A stretch of 64,000 nt of DNA from Pseudomonas sp. UBA5706. Its GTDB lineage: Bacteria; Pseudomonadota; Gammaproteobacteria; Pseudomonadales; Pseudomonadaceae. Below, piece after piece: positions 53,190 to 62,561 of this stretch; positions within the stretch are counted from its first letter, which is position 1, and each line of letters begins with the position of its first letter. The notes beneath the pieces are model-generated. The model had not been told where the DNA came from. It saw nothing but the letters and a program-made list of their open reading frames with translations, and did no database searches. The translations under genes and the position numbers were made by a program. The stretch is taken from the NCBI RefSeq assembly GCF_002419965.1, contig NZ_DIHC01000016.1, positions 105,496-169,495 on the forward strand, read 5' to 3'.

Positions 53190-53708
53190 GCCGGGGTTGG
53201 CCAGGCAGGCCGTAATCTGAACTGCTTCGCGGTGCAATGCCGGAAAAAATCTGGAGACACATCTCACGCGTTAACGGAAACGACCCGTCTTGATGCACAG
53301 TGCACTGAATGTAGACCCTATTGGTGCATCTGTCTGCGGCGCGCCTGTTTATTTTTTCCATTCCCAGCCGATCATGACGGCCTCTGGTCGTTCGTTTCAC
53401 CGCTGCGTTTAACGCCATCATTCTCTGAATACTCCCTTATAAAAAGTATCTTTTTACCTGCGATTTGCCGGTTTTGCCTGCTGTCTGTCGAATTGACAAT
53501 TGCTGGAATATGGCCGAAGGTAGGCGCACCCAAATCAAACGGGCGTATGAATTGAGCGTTTGCCACAGGAACGCTCCGACAAACGCCCGAATCGTGTCGA
53601 CGGGGTGCCTGGCGTTTGGTGTTCGCATTGACGGAGACGTCTATGTCTGCCGCCGGATTCCAGCGTCTGACGCGTATTGTTCAGCTTCCATATCGTGGAG
53701 ATCAGTTG
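53190..53708. other. fadB upstream region with nested hairpin
   Basis: 519 bases. A nested inverted repeat at 53540-53589: outer CGGGCGT / ACGCCCG and inner GAGCGTT / AACGCTC (9-base loop, 53554-53576). CAAAC/GTTTG half sites occur several times (53536, 53558, 53580), recalling the PsrA recognition half site, but none forms the close-spaced PsrA box seen ahead of psrA. A weak minus-strand ORF from 53421 with GGGAG upstream is possible. FadB translation may also begin at 53643 (GGAG upstream) instead of 53709. Confidence 0.4.
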
Positions 53709-55856
53709 ATGATTTACGAAGGTAAAGCCATCACGGTTAAGGCTCTTGAAAGTGGCATCGTCGAATTGAAATTCGACCTCAAGGGTGAGTCCGTCAACAA
53801 GTTCAACCGCCTCACCCTCAACGACTTGCGCCAGGCCGTCGACGCCATCAAGGCCGATGGTTCGATCAAGGGCGTCATCGTCAGCAGTGGCAAGGACGTT
53901 TTCATCGTCGGTGCCGACATCACAGAATTCGTAGAAAACTTCAAGCTCCCGGAAGCCGAACTGGTCGCCGGTAACCTTGAAGCGAACAAAATCTTTAGCG
54001 ACTTCGAAGACCTTAGCGTGCCAACGCTGGTTGCGATCAACGGCATTGCACTGGGCGGCGGCCTGGAGATGTGCCTGGCAGCTGACTTTCGCGTGATGTC
54101 GGCTACCGCCAAGATCGGCCTGCCGGAAGTCAAGCTGGGCCTCTACCCTGGTTTCGGTGGCACCGTACGCCTGCCGAGGTTGGTAGGCGTTGACAACGCG
54201 GTCGAGTGGATCGCTTCGGGTAAGGACAACGGCGCCGACGATGCTTTGAAAGTGGGCGCGGTAGATGCGGTCGTGGCTCCAGAGAAGTTGCAGGATGCTG
54301 CACTCGATCTGATCAAGCGTGCCATTTGCGGCGAGTTCGATTTCCGGGCTAAGCGTCAGCCGAAGCTGGAGAAGCTGAAGCTGAATGCCATCGAGCAGAT
54401 GATGGCCTTTGAAACCGCCAAGGGTTTCGTCGCCGGTCAGGCCGGCCCCAACTATCCGGCGCCGGTCGAAGCCATCAAGACCATTCAGAAAGCCGCGAAC
54501 TTCGGACGCGATAAGGCATTGGAAGTGGAAGCCGCCGGCTTCGTGAAAATGGCCAAGACCTCGGCCGCCGACAGTCTGATTGGCCTGTTCCTGAACGACC
54601 AGGAGCTCAAGAAGAAAGCCAGAATCTACGACGAAGTCGCCAGAGATGTGAAACAGGCTGCGGTACTGGGTGCTGGCATCATGGGCGGCGGTATCGCTTA
54701 TCAGTCGGCTGTCAAAGGCACGCCGATCCTGATGAAGGACATTCGCGAAGAAGCCATCGAACTGGGCCTGAACGAAGCGTCCAAGCTGCTGGGCAAGCGC
54801 GTCGAGAAAGGGCGTCTGACCGCAGCGAAGATGGCCGAAGCGCTGAACGCGATTCGCCCGACTCTGTCCTATGGCGATTTCGGTCATGTAGACCTCGTGG
54901 TAGAGGCGGTGGTCGAGAATCCAAAGGTCAAGCAAGCCGTGCTTTCTGAAGTCGAAGGGCAGGTGGCCGAGAACACGATTCTGGCGTCCAACACCTCGAC
55001 CATCTCCATCAGCCTGCTGGCCAAGGCGCTCAAGCGTCCCGAAAACTTCGTCGGCATGCATTTCTTCAACCCGGTGCACATGATGCCGCTGGTGGAAGTG
55101 ATTCGTGGCGAAAAGTCCAGTGACGTCGCGGTCGCAACCACCGTGGCGTATGCCAAGAAAATGGGCAAGAACCCGATCGTGGTCAACGACTGCCCGGGCT
55201 TTCTCGTCAACCGTATCCTGTTCCCCTACTTCGGCGGTTTCGCCAAGTTGGTCAGCGCCGGTGTCGATTTCGTACGCATCGATAAGGTCATGGAAAAGTT
55301 TGGCTGGCCGATGGGCCCGGCCTATCTGATGGACGTGGTCGGCATCGACACCGGCCACCACGGTCGCGATGTGATGGCCGAAGGGTTCCCGGATCGCATG
55401 AAGGACGAGCGACGCTCCGCGGTCGATGCGCTGTATGACGCTAATCGTCTGGGCCAGAAAAACGGCAAGGGTTTTTACGTCTACGAGACCGATAAGAAGG
55501 GCAAGCCGAAGAAGGTCGTCGACGCTTCTGTGGCACAAGTGCTCAAGCCGGTCATCTACGAACAGCGCGAAGTCAGCGATGAAGACATCATCAATTGGAT
55601 GATGATCCCGCTGTGTTTGGAAACCGTACGCTGCCTGGAAGACGGTATCGTCGACACCGCAGCCGAAGCCGACATGGGCCTGATTTACGGCATCGGTTTC
55701 CCTCCGTTCCGAGGCGGTGCACTGCGTTACATCGACTCGATCGGTGTCGCCCAATTCGTTGCCCTGGCTGACAAATACGCTGATCTGGGCGCTTTGTACC
55801 ACCCCACTGCGAAGCTGCGTGAAATGGCCAGGACCGGCCAGCGCTTCTTCGGCTAA
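53709..55856 (+). CDS. fadB: Fatty acid oxidation complex alpha subunit FadB
   Basis: 715 residues from the ATG at 53709 (GGAG 9 bases upstream), the standard length. Enoyl-CoA hydratase half with GIALGGGLEMCLAADFRVM and LPEVKLGLYPGFGGTVRLPR (two catalytic Glu), then the 3-hydroxyacyl-CoA dehydrogenase half from about 310 with NAD loop AAVLGAGIMGGGIAY, HFFNPVHMMPLVE and the second helical domain. Performs hydration, oxidation and isomerisation steps of beta-oxidation in complex with FadA. Known in P. aeruginosa as the fadBA5 operon, repressed by PsrA, whose gene is 9 kb downstream here. Confidence 0.97.
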   Translation: MIYEGKAITVKALESGIVELKFDLKGESVNKFNRLTLNDLRQAVDAIKADGSIKGVIVSSGKDVFIVGADITEFVENFKLPEAELVAGNLEANKIFSDFEDLSVPTLVAINGIALGGGLEMCLAADFRVMSATAKIGLPEVKLGLYPGFGGTVRLPRLVGVDNAVEWIASGKDNGADDALKVGAVDAVVAPEKLQDAALDLIKRAICGEFDFRAKRQPKLEKLKLNAIEQMMAFETAKGFVAGQAGPNYPAPVEAIKTIQKAANFGRDKALEVEAAGFVKMAKTSAADSLIGLFLNDQELKKKARIYDEVARDVKQAAVLGAGIMGGGIAYQSAVKGTPILMKDIREEAIELGLNEASKLLGKRVEKGRLTAAKMAEALNAIRPTLSYGDFGHVDLVVEAVVENPKVKQAVLSEVEGQVAENTILASNTSTISISLLAKALKRPENFVGMHFFNPVHMMPLVEVIRGEKSSDVAVATTVAYAKKMGKNPIVVNDCPGFLVNRILFPYFGGFAKLVSAGVDFVRIDKVMEKFGWPMGPAYLMDVVGIDTGHHGRDVMAEGFPDRMKDERRSAVDALYDANRLGQKNGKGFYVYETDKKGKPKKVVDASVAQVLKPVIYEQREVSDEDIINWMMIPLCLETVRCLEDGIVDTAAEADMGLIYGIGFPPFRGGALRYIDSIGVAQFVALADKYADLGALYHPTAKLREMARTGQRFFG

Positions 55857-55879
55857 GTGCCCAACGAACAGGTGAGAAT

Positions 55880-57055
55880 ATGAGCTTGAATCCGAGAGAC
55901 GTCGTGATTGTCGACTTCGGTCGTACTCCGATGGGCCGCTCCAAGGGTGGCATGCACCGCAATACCCGCGCCGAAGATATGTCGGCGCACCTGATCCGCA
56001 AGCTGCTCGAGCGCAACAGCAAGGTCGATCCGGCGGAAGTCGAGGACGTCATCTGGGGTTGCGTCAACCAAACCCTGGAGCAGGGCTGGAACATCGCGCG
56101 TATGGCGTCGCTGATGACACAGATCCCGCACACCTCCGCTGCGCAGACGGTCAGCCGCCTGTGCGGTTCGTCCATGAGCGCGCTGCATACCGCTGCGCAG
56201 GCGATCATGAGCAATAACGGTGACGTGTTCGTCATTGGCGGTGTCGAGCACATGGGCCATGTCGGCATGATGCACGGCGTCGATCCAAATCCGCATTTGT
56301 CCCTGTATGCGGCCAAGGCCTCGGGCATGATGGGGCTGACCGCCGAGATGCTCGGCAAGATGCACGGCATTACTCGGGAAGCGCAGGATGCGTTCGGTGT
56401 GCGCTCGCACCGCTTGGCCCACCAAGCGACCGTTGAAGGCAATTTCAAGGACGAGATCATCCCCATGCAGGGGTATGACGAGGACGGCTTCCTCAAGATG
56501 TACGACTTCGACGAGACCATTCGTCCAGAAACCACGCTGGAAAGTCTTGCGGCGTTGAAGCCTGCGTTTAATCCAAAAGGCGGTACCGTGACAGCTGGCA
56601 CTTCGTCGCAGATCACTGACGGTGCTTCCTGCATGATCGTGATGTCTGGTCAGCGCGCGATGGACCTGGGCATCCAACCGATGGCCGTCATTCGTTCCAT
56701 GGCGGTGGCGGGTGTCGATCCCGCCATCATGGGTTATGGCCCTGTCCCGGCGACGCAGAAAGCGCTCAAGCGCGCGGGTCTTGGCATTGCTGATATCGAC
56801 TACTTCGAGCTCAATGAAGCCTTCGCTGCACAGGCGCTGCCCGTGCTGAAAGATTTGAAAGTGCTCGACAAGATGGAAGAGAAGGTTAACCTGCACGGCG
56901 GCGCTATCGCTTTGGGTCACCCGTTCGGTTGCTCGGGAGCGCGTATTTCCGGCACCTTGCTCAATGTCATGAAGCAGAAGGGCGGCACTTTGGGTGTAGC
57001 CACGATGTGCATCGGCCTGGGCCAGGGCATCACCACCGTGTTCGAACGCGTTTAA
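55880..57055 (+). CDS. fadA: 3-ketoacyl-CoA thiolase FadA
   Basis: 391 residues; cleaves 3-ketoacyl-CoA in beta-oxidation, beta subunit of the FadBA complex. Nucleophile Cys95 (SRLCGSSMSALH), His347 (GGAIALGHPFGCSGAR) and Cys377 (ATMCIGLGQG) match E. coli positions plus four. Gap of 23 bases from fadB with GGTGAG ribosome binding site, so one operon. Terminated by the hairpin at 57071. Confidence 0.97.
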   Translation: MSLNPRDVVIVDFGRTPMGRSKGGMHRNTRAEDMSAHLIRKLLERNSKVDPAEVEDVIWGCVNQTLEQGWNIARMASLMTQIPHTSAAQTVSRLCGSSMSALHTAAQAIMSNNGDVFVIGGVEHMGHVGMMHGVDPNPHLSLYAAKASGMMGLTAEMLGKMHGITREAQDAFGVRSHRLAHQATVEGNFKDEIIPMQGYDEDGFLKMYDFDETIRPETTLESLAALKPAFNPKGGTVTAGTSSQITDGASCMIVMSGQRAMDLGIQPMAVIRSMAVAGVDPAIMGYGPVPATQKALKRAGLGIADIDYFELNEAFAAQALPVLKDLKVLDKMEEKVNLHGGAIALGHPFGCSGARISGTLLNVMKQKGGTLGVATMCIGLGQGITTVFERV

Positions 57056-57070
57056 TCGGTGTGAGTGTGC

Positions 57071-57097
57071 AAGCCGGGGCCAGGTGCCCCGGCTTTT
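57071..57097 (+). terminator. Terminator after fadA
   Basis: AAGCCGGGGC-CAGGT-GCCCCGGCTT followed by TT; ten paired bases, 15 bases after the fadA stop. Confidence 0.85.
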
Positions 57098-57155
57098 GCT
57101 TTTCTCGGGGAACGGTTTTGCATTATTTTTCGCGTCAATCCGTGAGGTCAGCAGC

Positions 57156-57392
57156 GTGCAGTTGAAGCCAGGTCTTTACCGACATTACAAAGGTCCCGAG
57201 TACCGTGTATTCGGTGTCGCAAAGCATTCCGAGACTGAAGAGCAAGTGGTGTTCTATCAGGCTCTGTATGGCGAATACGGCCTGTGGGTGCGTCCTTTGA
57301 GCATGTTTACCGAGTCAGTTGAGGTTGACGGCGAGCAAGTGCCGCGCTTTGCTTTGGTCCAGGCCGAAACCGACCTTTTTTCAAGGCCGTGA
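57156..57392 (+). CDS. DUF1653 domain-containing protein
   Basis: 78 residues from a GTG with GAGG 8 bases upstream. Compact soluble protein matching DUF1653: LKPGLYRHYKGPEYRVFGVAKHSETEEQVVFYQALYGEYGLWVRPLSMFTE. Function unknown; commonly beside topA or fadBA in Pseudomonas (PA3012-like). Confidence 0.85.
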   Translation: MQLKPGLYRHYKGPEYRVFGVAKHSETEEQVVFYQALYGEYGLWVRPLSMFTESVEVDGEQVPRFALVQAETDLFSRP

Positions 57393-57417
57393 GGCGAGAC
57401 CTTGCAACAGCCTGTGC

Positions 57418-57446
57418 TTGACCTCACCTTATAGCCACTATATATA
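57418..57446 (+). promoter_or_regulatory. Sigma-70 promoter of topA
   Basis: TTGACC, 17-base spacer, TATATA: near-consensus promoter, 56 bases upstream of the topA ATG. Confidence 0.8.
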
Positions 57447-57501
57447 GCGGGGCCTCGACGGCTCCAACGTCATTTTTCTCGCATTAGGAATTTTCCGATC
57501 C

Positions 57502-60105
57502 ATGGGCAAATCGCTGGTCATTGTGGAATCCCCGGCTAAGGCCAAGACCATCAACAAGTATCTGGGCAGCCAGTACGTGGTGAAGTCGAGTATCGGCCAT
57601 ATCCGAGACCTGCCCACCAGCGGTTCGGCAAGCGCCGCCAAAGAGCCTGCTGCCAAACGTGGCAAGACTGCGTCTGAAGCGCCCGCGCTGTCGCCCAAGG
57701 AAAAGGCCAAGCGCCAACTCGTGGCGCGCATGGGTGTCGATCCCGAGCACGGCTGGAAGGCCAAGTACGAAATCCTTCCCGGCAAGGAAAAGGTGATCGA
57801 CGAGCTGCGCCGCCTGGCCAAGGATGCCGACACCATCTACCTCGCGACGGACTTGGATCGCGAGGGAGAAGCCATTGCCTGGCACCTGCGCGAGGCCATT
57901 GGTGGAGACGACCAGCGCTACAAACGCGTGGTGTTCAACGAAATCACCAAGAAGGCGATTCAGGAAGCCTTTTCCAAACCTGGCGAACTGGACATCGACC
58001 GTGTTAACGCACAGCAGGCGCGGCGCTTCCTCGACCGGGTTGTGGGTTACATGGTCTCGCCGCTGCTGTGGCAGAAGATTGCCCGTGGCCTGTCCGCAGG
58101 TCGGGTGCAATCGGTTGCCGTGAAGCTGGTGGTGGAGCGTGAGCGCGAGATCCGTGCGTTCATCCCGGAAGAGTATTGGGAAGTCCACGCTGATCTGGGG
58201 ACTGCCAAAGGCGCCAATGTGCGTTTTGAGGTGGCCAGAGAGAAGGGAGAAGCCTTCAAGCCGTTGAACGAAGCCCACGCCATGGCAGCGCTGGAAAAGC
58301 TCAAGGTTTCGTCGTACAGCATCGCCAAGCGCGAAGACAAGCCGACCAGCAGCAAGCCGTCCGCTCCGTTCATCACTTCCACTTTGCAACAGGCCGCAAG
58401 TAACCGCCTGGGCTATGGCGTGAAGAAAACCATGATGATGGCTCAGCGCTTGTACGAGGCGGGCTATATCACCTACATGCGTACCGACTCGACCAACCTG
58501 TCGGCGGACGCGGTAGCAATGGCGCGCACTTACATCGAAAGCGAGTTCGGCAAGAAGTATCTGCCTGATTCGCCGAACGTCTATAGCAGCAAGGAAGGCG
58601 CGCAAGAGGCGCACGAAGCGATTCGTCCTTCCGACGTCAACACTCACCCGAGCAAGCTGTCAGGTATGGAGCGTGATGCCGAGCGTCTGTACGAGCTGAT
58701 CTGGCGCCAGTTCGTGGCCTGTCAGATGCCGCCTGCACAATACCTCTCGACCACCGTCAGCGTGGCGGCGGGCGACTTCGAACTGCGAGCAAAGGGTCGT
58801 ATCCTCAAGTTCGACGGTTACACCCGCGTGTTGCCGCAGATGAGCAAGCCGGGCGATGACGACGTCCTGCCTGACATGGCTCAGGGCGACAGCATGAAGC
58901 TGATCAAACTCGACCCGAGCCAGCACTTTACCAAGCCGCCCGCACGTTATTCGGAGGCGAGTCTGGTCAAGGAAATGGAGAAGCGCGGCATCGGTCGTCC
59001 ATCGACTTACGCGGCGATCATCTCGACTATCCAGGATCGTGGTTATGTGGCGTTGCACAACCGCCGCTTCTACTCGGAAAAAATGGGTGACATCGTCACC
59101 GAGCGTCTGTCCGAGAGCTTCTCCAACCTGATGGACTACGGCTTTACCGCCGGCATGGAGGAGAACCTTGACGACGTGGCCCAAGGTGAGCGCGACTGGA
59201 AAAACGTGCTGGACGAGTTCTATGGCGACTTCAAGAAGAAGCTGGAAGTGGCCGAAGCCACTGGCAGCGGAATGCGCGCCAACGAACCGGTCATGACCGA
59301 CATCCCCTGCAAGGTGTGCGGTCGTCCGATGCAGATCCGTACAGCTTCCACGGGCGTGTTCCTCGGTTGCTCTGGCTACAGCCTGCCGCCCAAGGAGCGC
59401 TGCAAGGCCACCGTCAACCTGACCCCGGGCGACGAAATCGCCGAAGACGATGAGGGTGAGTCTGAGTCCCGCGTGTTGCGCGGCAAGCACCGATGCCCGA
59501 TCTGCAGCACGGCGATGGATGCCTATCTGCTCGACGAGAAGCATAAACTGCACATCTGCGGTAACAACCCGGATTGCGCAGGCTACGAGATCGAAGAAGG
59601 CACGTATCGCATCAAGGGCTACGAAGGTCCAAGCGTCGAGTGCGACAAGTGTGGCGGCGAGATGCAGCTTAAGACCGGCCGTTTCGGCAAGTTCTTTGGT
59701 TGCACCAACTGCAAGAACACGCGCAAATTGTTGAAGAACGGTGAAGCCGCGCCGCCGAAGATGGACCCGGTCAAGATGCCCGAACTCAAGTGCGACAAGG
59801 TCGACGATACCTATATCCTGCGTGACGGCGCTTCAGGTCTGTTCCTGGCTGCCAGCCAGTTTCCGAAGAACCGAGAGACCCGCGCTCCCTTGGTGCTGGA
59901 AATCGTGCCGCACAAGTCAGAGATCGATCCGAAGTACCACTTCCTCTGCGAAGCACCGCAGAAAGACCCGGATGGACGCCCAGCGGTGATTCGTTACAGC
60001 CGCAAGTCCAAGGAGCAGTATGTGCAGACTGAAGTGGACGGCAAGCCTACCGGCTGGCGTGCATTCTACGACGGTGGCGTCTGGAAGGTGGAAGACAAGC
60101 GTTGA
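57502..60105 (+). CDS. topA: DNA topoisomerase I
   Basis: 867 residues. Toprim domain at the N-terminus (KSLVIVESPAKAKTINKYLG, LATDLDREGEAIAWH), cleavage Tyr325 in YITYMRTDSTNLS, then C-terminal zinc-ribbon repeats: CKVCGRPM...CSGYSLPPKERC, CPICSTAM...CGNNPDC, CDKCGGEM...CTNCKN. Relaxes negatively supercoiled DNA in the cytosol; essential housekeeping. A strong promoter precedes and a terminator follows. Confidence 0.98.
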   Translation: MGKSLVIVESPAKAKTINKYLGSQYVVKSSIGHIRDLPTSGSASAAKEPAAKRGKTASEAPALSPKEKAKRQLVARMGVDPEHGWKAKYEILPGKEKVIDELRRLAKDADTIYLATDLDREGEAIAWHLREAIGGDDQRYKRVVFNEITKKAIQEAFSKPGELDIDRVNAQQARRFLDRVVGYMVSPLLWQKIARGLSAGRVQSVAVKLVVEREREIRAFIPEEYWEVHADLGTAKGANVRFEVAREKGEAFKPLNEAHAMAALEKLKVSSYSIAKREDKPTSSKPSAPFITSTLQQAASNRLGYGVKKTMMMAQRLYEAGYITYMRTDSTNLSADAVAMARTYIESEFGKKYLPDSPNVYSSKEGAQEAHEAIRPSDVNTHPSKLSGMERDAERLYELIWRQFVACQMPPAQYLSTTVSVAAGDFELRAKGRILKFDGYTRVLPQMSKPGDDDVLPDMAQGDSMKLIKLDPSQHFTKPPARYSEASLVKEMEKRGIGRPSTYAAIISTIQDRGYVALHNRRFYSEKMGDIVTERLSESFSNLMDYGFTAGMEENLDDVAQGERDWKNVLDEFYGDFKKKLEVAEATGSGMRANEPVMTDIPCKVCGRPMQIRTASTGVFLGCSGYSLPPKERCKATVNLTPGDEIAEDDEGESESRVLRGKHRCPICSTAMDAYLLDEKHKLHICGNNPDCAGYEIEEGTYRIKGYEGPSVECDKCGGEMQLKTGRFGKFFGCTNCKNTRKLLKNGEAAPPKMDPVKMPELKCDKVDDTYILRDGASGLFLAASQFPKNRETRAPLVLEIVPHKSEIDPKYHFLCEAPQKDPDGRPAVIRYSRKSKEQYVQTEVDGKPTGWRAFYDGGVWKVEDKR

Positions 60106-60160
60106 TCGCCTGATGTCAGGTCGTAAGTGACTGGCGAGCGTTCGCACTTTGCGTTAAAAG

Positions 60161-60200
60161 AATCCCTCGATGGCATTCCTGTGCATCGAGGGATTTTTTT
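60161..60200 (+). terminator. Terminator after topA
   Basis: AATCCCTCGATG / CATCGAGGGATT (12 pairs), 11-base loop, then T run to 60200. Confidence 0.9.
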
Positions 60201-60245
60201 GCCTTGGCAGATTGGTTGAATTTCATTGATGTGGAGGCCACCTTC

Positions 60246-60767
60246 ATGGCTCACGAACTCTATACCCGCACCAATCAGAAGATCTTCTTCGCAGGGCTGG
60301 CCCTCGAAGCGATGGCAAAAGCGCAAGAAAGCAGGGCGATGAACGCTCAAGGGCTTGAACAGGCAGAGCGAGAGTCGGCGATCTTCCATCTTTACGGAGC
60401 GTTGCTGGGCTTGTGCCACGAAATCGCCGGTTTTTACCGCCTCCCTCAGGCCAACAGCGCCCGTGCCGAGGATTTGCTGACCCCTCAAGTCCTGCAAGCC
60501 ATCGCCATACCCGAAATGGGTGAGCTGGTGGAGTTGGCACAGCAGCGAGAGACTTGGCTGGCCCAGTTGCTGGCGTCCTATAACGCGCTGTTCCAGCCGC
60601 CCAAGGCGCCGAAAAAACCTAAGGGTGATGTCACCCAGCCATTAATCATCGCAGTGGGCGCTGATGAGGAAGTCGCGCTTGAACTGACTCGCGAGGAGTT
60701 GGAAAGCTGGCGGCAACAGCTCAAGCGCCTGGCAATTCGCTACCGGGAAGGGCTGAGCGAGTGTTGA
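60246..60767 (+). CDS. DUF6586 family protein
   Basis: 173 residues from the ATG at 60246. All-helical soluble protein: AHELYTRTNQKIFFAGLALEAMAKAQ, AIFHLYGALLGLCHEIAGFYRLP and a C-terminal ELTREELESWRQQLKRLAIRYREGLSEC helix. Matches DUF6586, conserved after topA in Pseudomonas (PA3010-like). No enzymatic motif seen. Function unknown. Confidence 0.65.
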   Translation: MAHELYTRTNQKIFFAGLALEAMAKAQESRAMNAQGLEQAERESAIFHLYGALLGLCHEIAGFYRLPQANSARAEDLLTPQVLQAIAIPEMGELVELAQQRETWLAQLLASYNALFQPPKAPKKPKGDVTQPLIIAVGADEEVALELTREELESWRQQLKRLAIRYREGLSEC

Positions 60768-60842
60768 GACATTGTGATAGGTGGGCTAGGGCATGACTCA
60801 TCGGGCTGCTACAATGCCCGCCTTTCGTGGAGAACTGTCCTG

Positions 60843-61079
60843 ATGCCAACCTCTTTTCTGGAAATTGTCGAATTGCCTGACGGCCGCATCGAGTTGCGCC
60901 GTGCTGAGGATGAAGGGTCACTGGTGACCTTGAACTTCTCCGAGGATGCCAAGGCATTTCTACATGGCCAACACGTCGAGGTCGCCAAAGCGATGCTCAG
61001 CGTGGGTGTGCAAATGGCCGGTCGCTTGGCTGAGGGCGAACTGACCAAGGAAGACGAGGGCGCGCGGGTTCTGCATTGA
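60843..61079 (+). CDS. Small conserved hypothetical protein (PA3009-like)
   Basis: 78 residues from the ATG at 60843, GGAG upstream at a longer than ideal distance. Acidic, with an N-terminal beta region (FLEIVELPDGRIELRRAEDEGSLVTLNFSEDAKAFL) and a C-terminal helix (VEVAKAMLSVGVQMAGRLAE). No family motif recognised beyond strong positional conservation. Function unknown. Confidence 0.7.
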   Translation: MPTSFLEIVELPDGRIELRRAEDEGSLVTLNFSEDAKAFLHGQHVEVAKAMLSVGVQMAGRLAEGELTKEDEGARVLH

Positions 61080-61217
61080 TCCTGCGCTGTTTTTGTTCAG
61101 GGTCAGCCCAAGCCGCATCGACATCGTGTGTCACGGCTTCTTGCTGCTCAGGATTCGCGCTACCGCGCAGTCTTTAATAAATTCACTGCGGCGTTCACCT
61201 ATATGCAGCCTGATTGT

Positions 61218-61721
61218 TCAGCCCAGGCGGATATTAAGGCTCTGCGCATTCCCGGTCCGTGCTGCGCCGATCAACTGCTGACGTGCACTGGCGGAAATCG
61301 GGTTGATCCAGCTCACCACCGTATGGCTTCGACCCAGGCGTAGTGCTTCGCCAGTCAGTTCCAATGCACTCTGCGTGCCCCTTGGATGCATCAGGATAAT
61401 GCGTTCCCGGTTCAGGCCCGCGTCCCGCAGCCAAGCTTGCGTGACGCTGGAGGGTGGTGCAATGAGCGTCAGCCAGCGGTCATTCCGGTCCTGGCTCAGA
61501 TCACGCAGGATGGGGGCAAGCAGATTCAGGCAGTTCCCGGCGGCTCCGCGCAATGACAATTCACTAAAGACTTCTGGTTCGTTGCTCCAGGGTGCTTCGA
61601 CCCTATCGTCGATACCCGGCACCTGAAGCAAGGCAACGTCCAGCATTGGCAGTACAGGAGCCATAAATGCTTCGAACAGTGGCAGTTGTGCATGTTGTTG
61701 CGGTGTCTGTGGGAACTGCAT
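61218..61721 (-). CDS. sulA: SOS cell-division inhibitor SulA
   Basis: 167 residues, 11 bases after the lexA stop, so lexA-sulA is one operon. Typical SulA core: WLTLIAPPSSVTQAWLRDAGLNRERIILMHPRGTQSALELTGEALRLGRSHTVVSWI. SulA blocks FtsZ polymerisation during the SOS response. The N-terminal 60 residues are less conserved. Position and length equal P. aeruginosa PA3008. Confidence 0.9.
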   Translation of the reverse strand: MQFPQTPQQHAQLPLFEAFMAPVLPMLDVALLQVPGIDDRVEAPWSNEPEVFSELSLRGAAGNCLNLLAPILRDLSQDRNDRWLTLIAPPSSVTQAWLRDAGLNRERIILMHPRGTQSALELTGEALRLGRSHTVVSWINPISASARQQLIGAARTGNAQSLNIRLG

Positions 61722-61732
61722 AATCGTTCTCC

Positions 61733-62341
61733 TTAACGGCGAATCACGCCGACGCTCAGCCCTTCGATGACGAGGTCCTGATCTTTTAGGTTCACTTCAA
61801 TCGGGGCGAAGTCAGGATTCTCGGCCAGCAGCCAGACCCTGCTGCCTTCGCGCTTGAAGCGCTTTACGGTTACCTCGTCCCCGATACGGGCCACGACAAT
61901 CTGGCCGTTGCGCGCCTCGCGAGTGGTGTGGACGGCCAATAGGTCGCCGTCGAGGATGCCGACATCTTTCATGCTCATGCCGTGAACGCGGAGCAGGTAA
62001 TCGGCACTTGGATGGAAGAAGGCCGGATTGATGGCCAGTGATTCTTCGATGTGTTGCTGTGCCAGGATCGGAGCACCCGCTGCGACCCTGCCGATGATTG
62101 GCAGGCCGTTTTCTTCGGCCTTTGCCTCGAAGCCCGGAATTCGGATACCGCGAGAGGCACCTGGGGTCATTTCGATCGCCCCCTTACGGGCCAGCGCTTT
62201 AAGGTGCTCTTCGGCAGCGTTGGGGGATTTGAACCCCAGTTCCTGAGCGATTTCCGCACGGGTCGGCGGGTAGCCGTTGTCTTCCAGACAGCGTTTGATG
62301 AAGTCCAGGATTTCAGCTTGGCGTGAGGTCAGTTTGATCAT
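61733..62341 (-). CDS. lexA: SOS repressor LexA
   Basis: 202 residues, winged HTH about 1-68 and S24 peptidase domain. Cleavage bond Ala88-Gly89 (RVAAGAPIL), catalytic Ser123 (HGMSMKDVG) and Lys160 (TVKRF), each four residues beyond the E. coli positions. Represses SOS genes and is inactivated by RecA-stimulated self-cleavage. It is autoregulated here through two LexA boxes upstream and drives sulA in the same transcript. Confidence 0.97.
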   Translation of the reverse strand: MIKLTSRQAEILDFIKRCLEDNGYPPTRAEIAQELGFKSPNAAEEHLKALARKGAIEMTPGASRGIRIPGFEAKAEENGLPIIGRVAAGAPILAQQHIEESLAINPAFFHPSADYLLRVHGMSMKDVGILDGDLLAVHTTREARNGQIVVARIGDEVTVKRFKREGSRVWLLAENPDFAPIEVNLKDQDLVIEGLSVGVIRR

Positions 62342-62351
62342 GTGAATCGCT

Positions 62352-62386
62352 CTGTCTTTTTATACAGTGACTGGGATTATATACAG
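62352..62386 (-). promoter_or_regulatory. Two LexA (SOS) boxes
   Basis: CTGTCTTTTTATACAG at 62352-62367 and CTGGGATTATATACAG at 62371-62386, both fit CTG-N10-CAG. Box 2 covers the lexA -10 box. This double site explains tight autoregulation of lexA-sulA. Confidence 0.9.
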
Positions 62387-62403
62387 TGATCGCGTATTGG
62401 CAA
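62376..62403 (-). promoter_or_regulatory. lexA promoter
   Basis: On the minus strand TTGCCA (62398-62403), 16-base spacer, TATAAT (62376-62381), 35 bases upstream of lexA; overlapped by LexA box 2. Confidence 0.75.
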
Positions 62404-62532
62404 TGATCCTTTTTACAAGCCTGATGAGTGGGGCCGGAAAATATCGAACCTGTCGAGCAGGGCAGTGGCAAAGCGCCGCATTTTTTGTGATTAAATGGCG
62501 CGACTGTTGATTCAGAAAGCGAACGGCCAGGG

Positions 62533-62561
62533 TTGACAGTCGATTGGCTGAAACGTATGTT
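62533..62561 (+). promoter_or_regulatory. psrA promoter
   Basis: TTGACA (62533-62538), 17-base spacer, TATGTT (62556-62561). The PsrA box 62550-62563 covers the -10, so binding would block RNA polymerase. Confidence 0.8.

Noticed and set aside
52957..53421. 154-codon minus-strand ORF with GGGAG upstream
   Set aside because: It runs through the T-tailed terminator and overlaps the small membrane protein gene antisense; family resemblance not recognised. Kept only as part of a finding.
53535..55802. 755-codon minus-strand open frame opposite fadB
   Set aside because: It is the mirror of the high-GC fadB reading frame, with no ribosome binding site and low-complexity composition; fadB has full family motifs.
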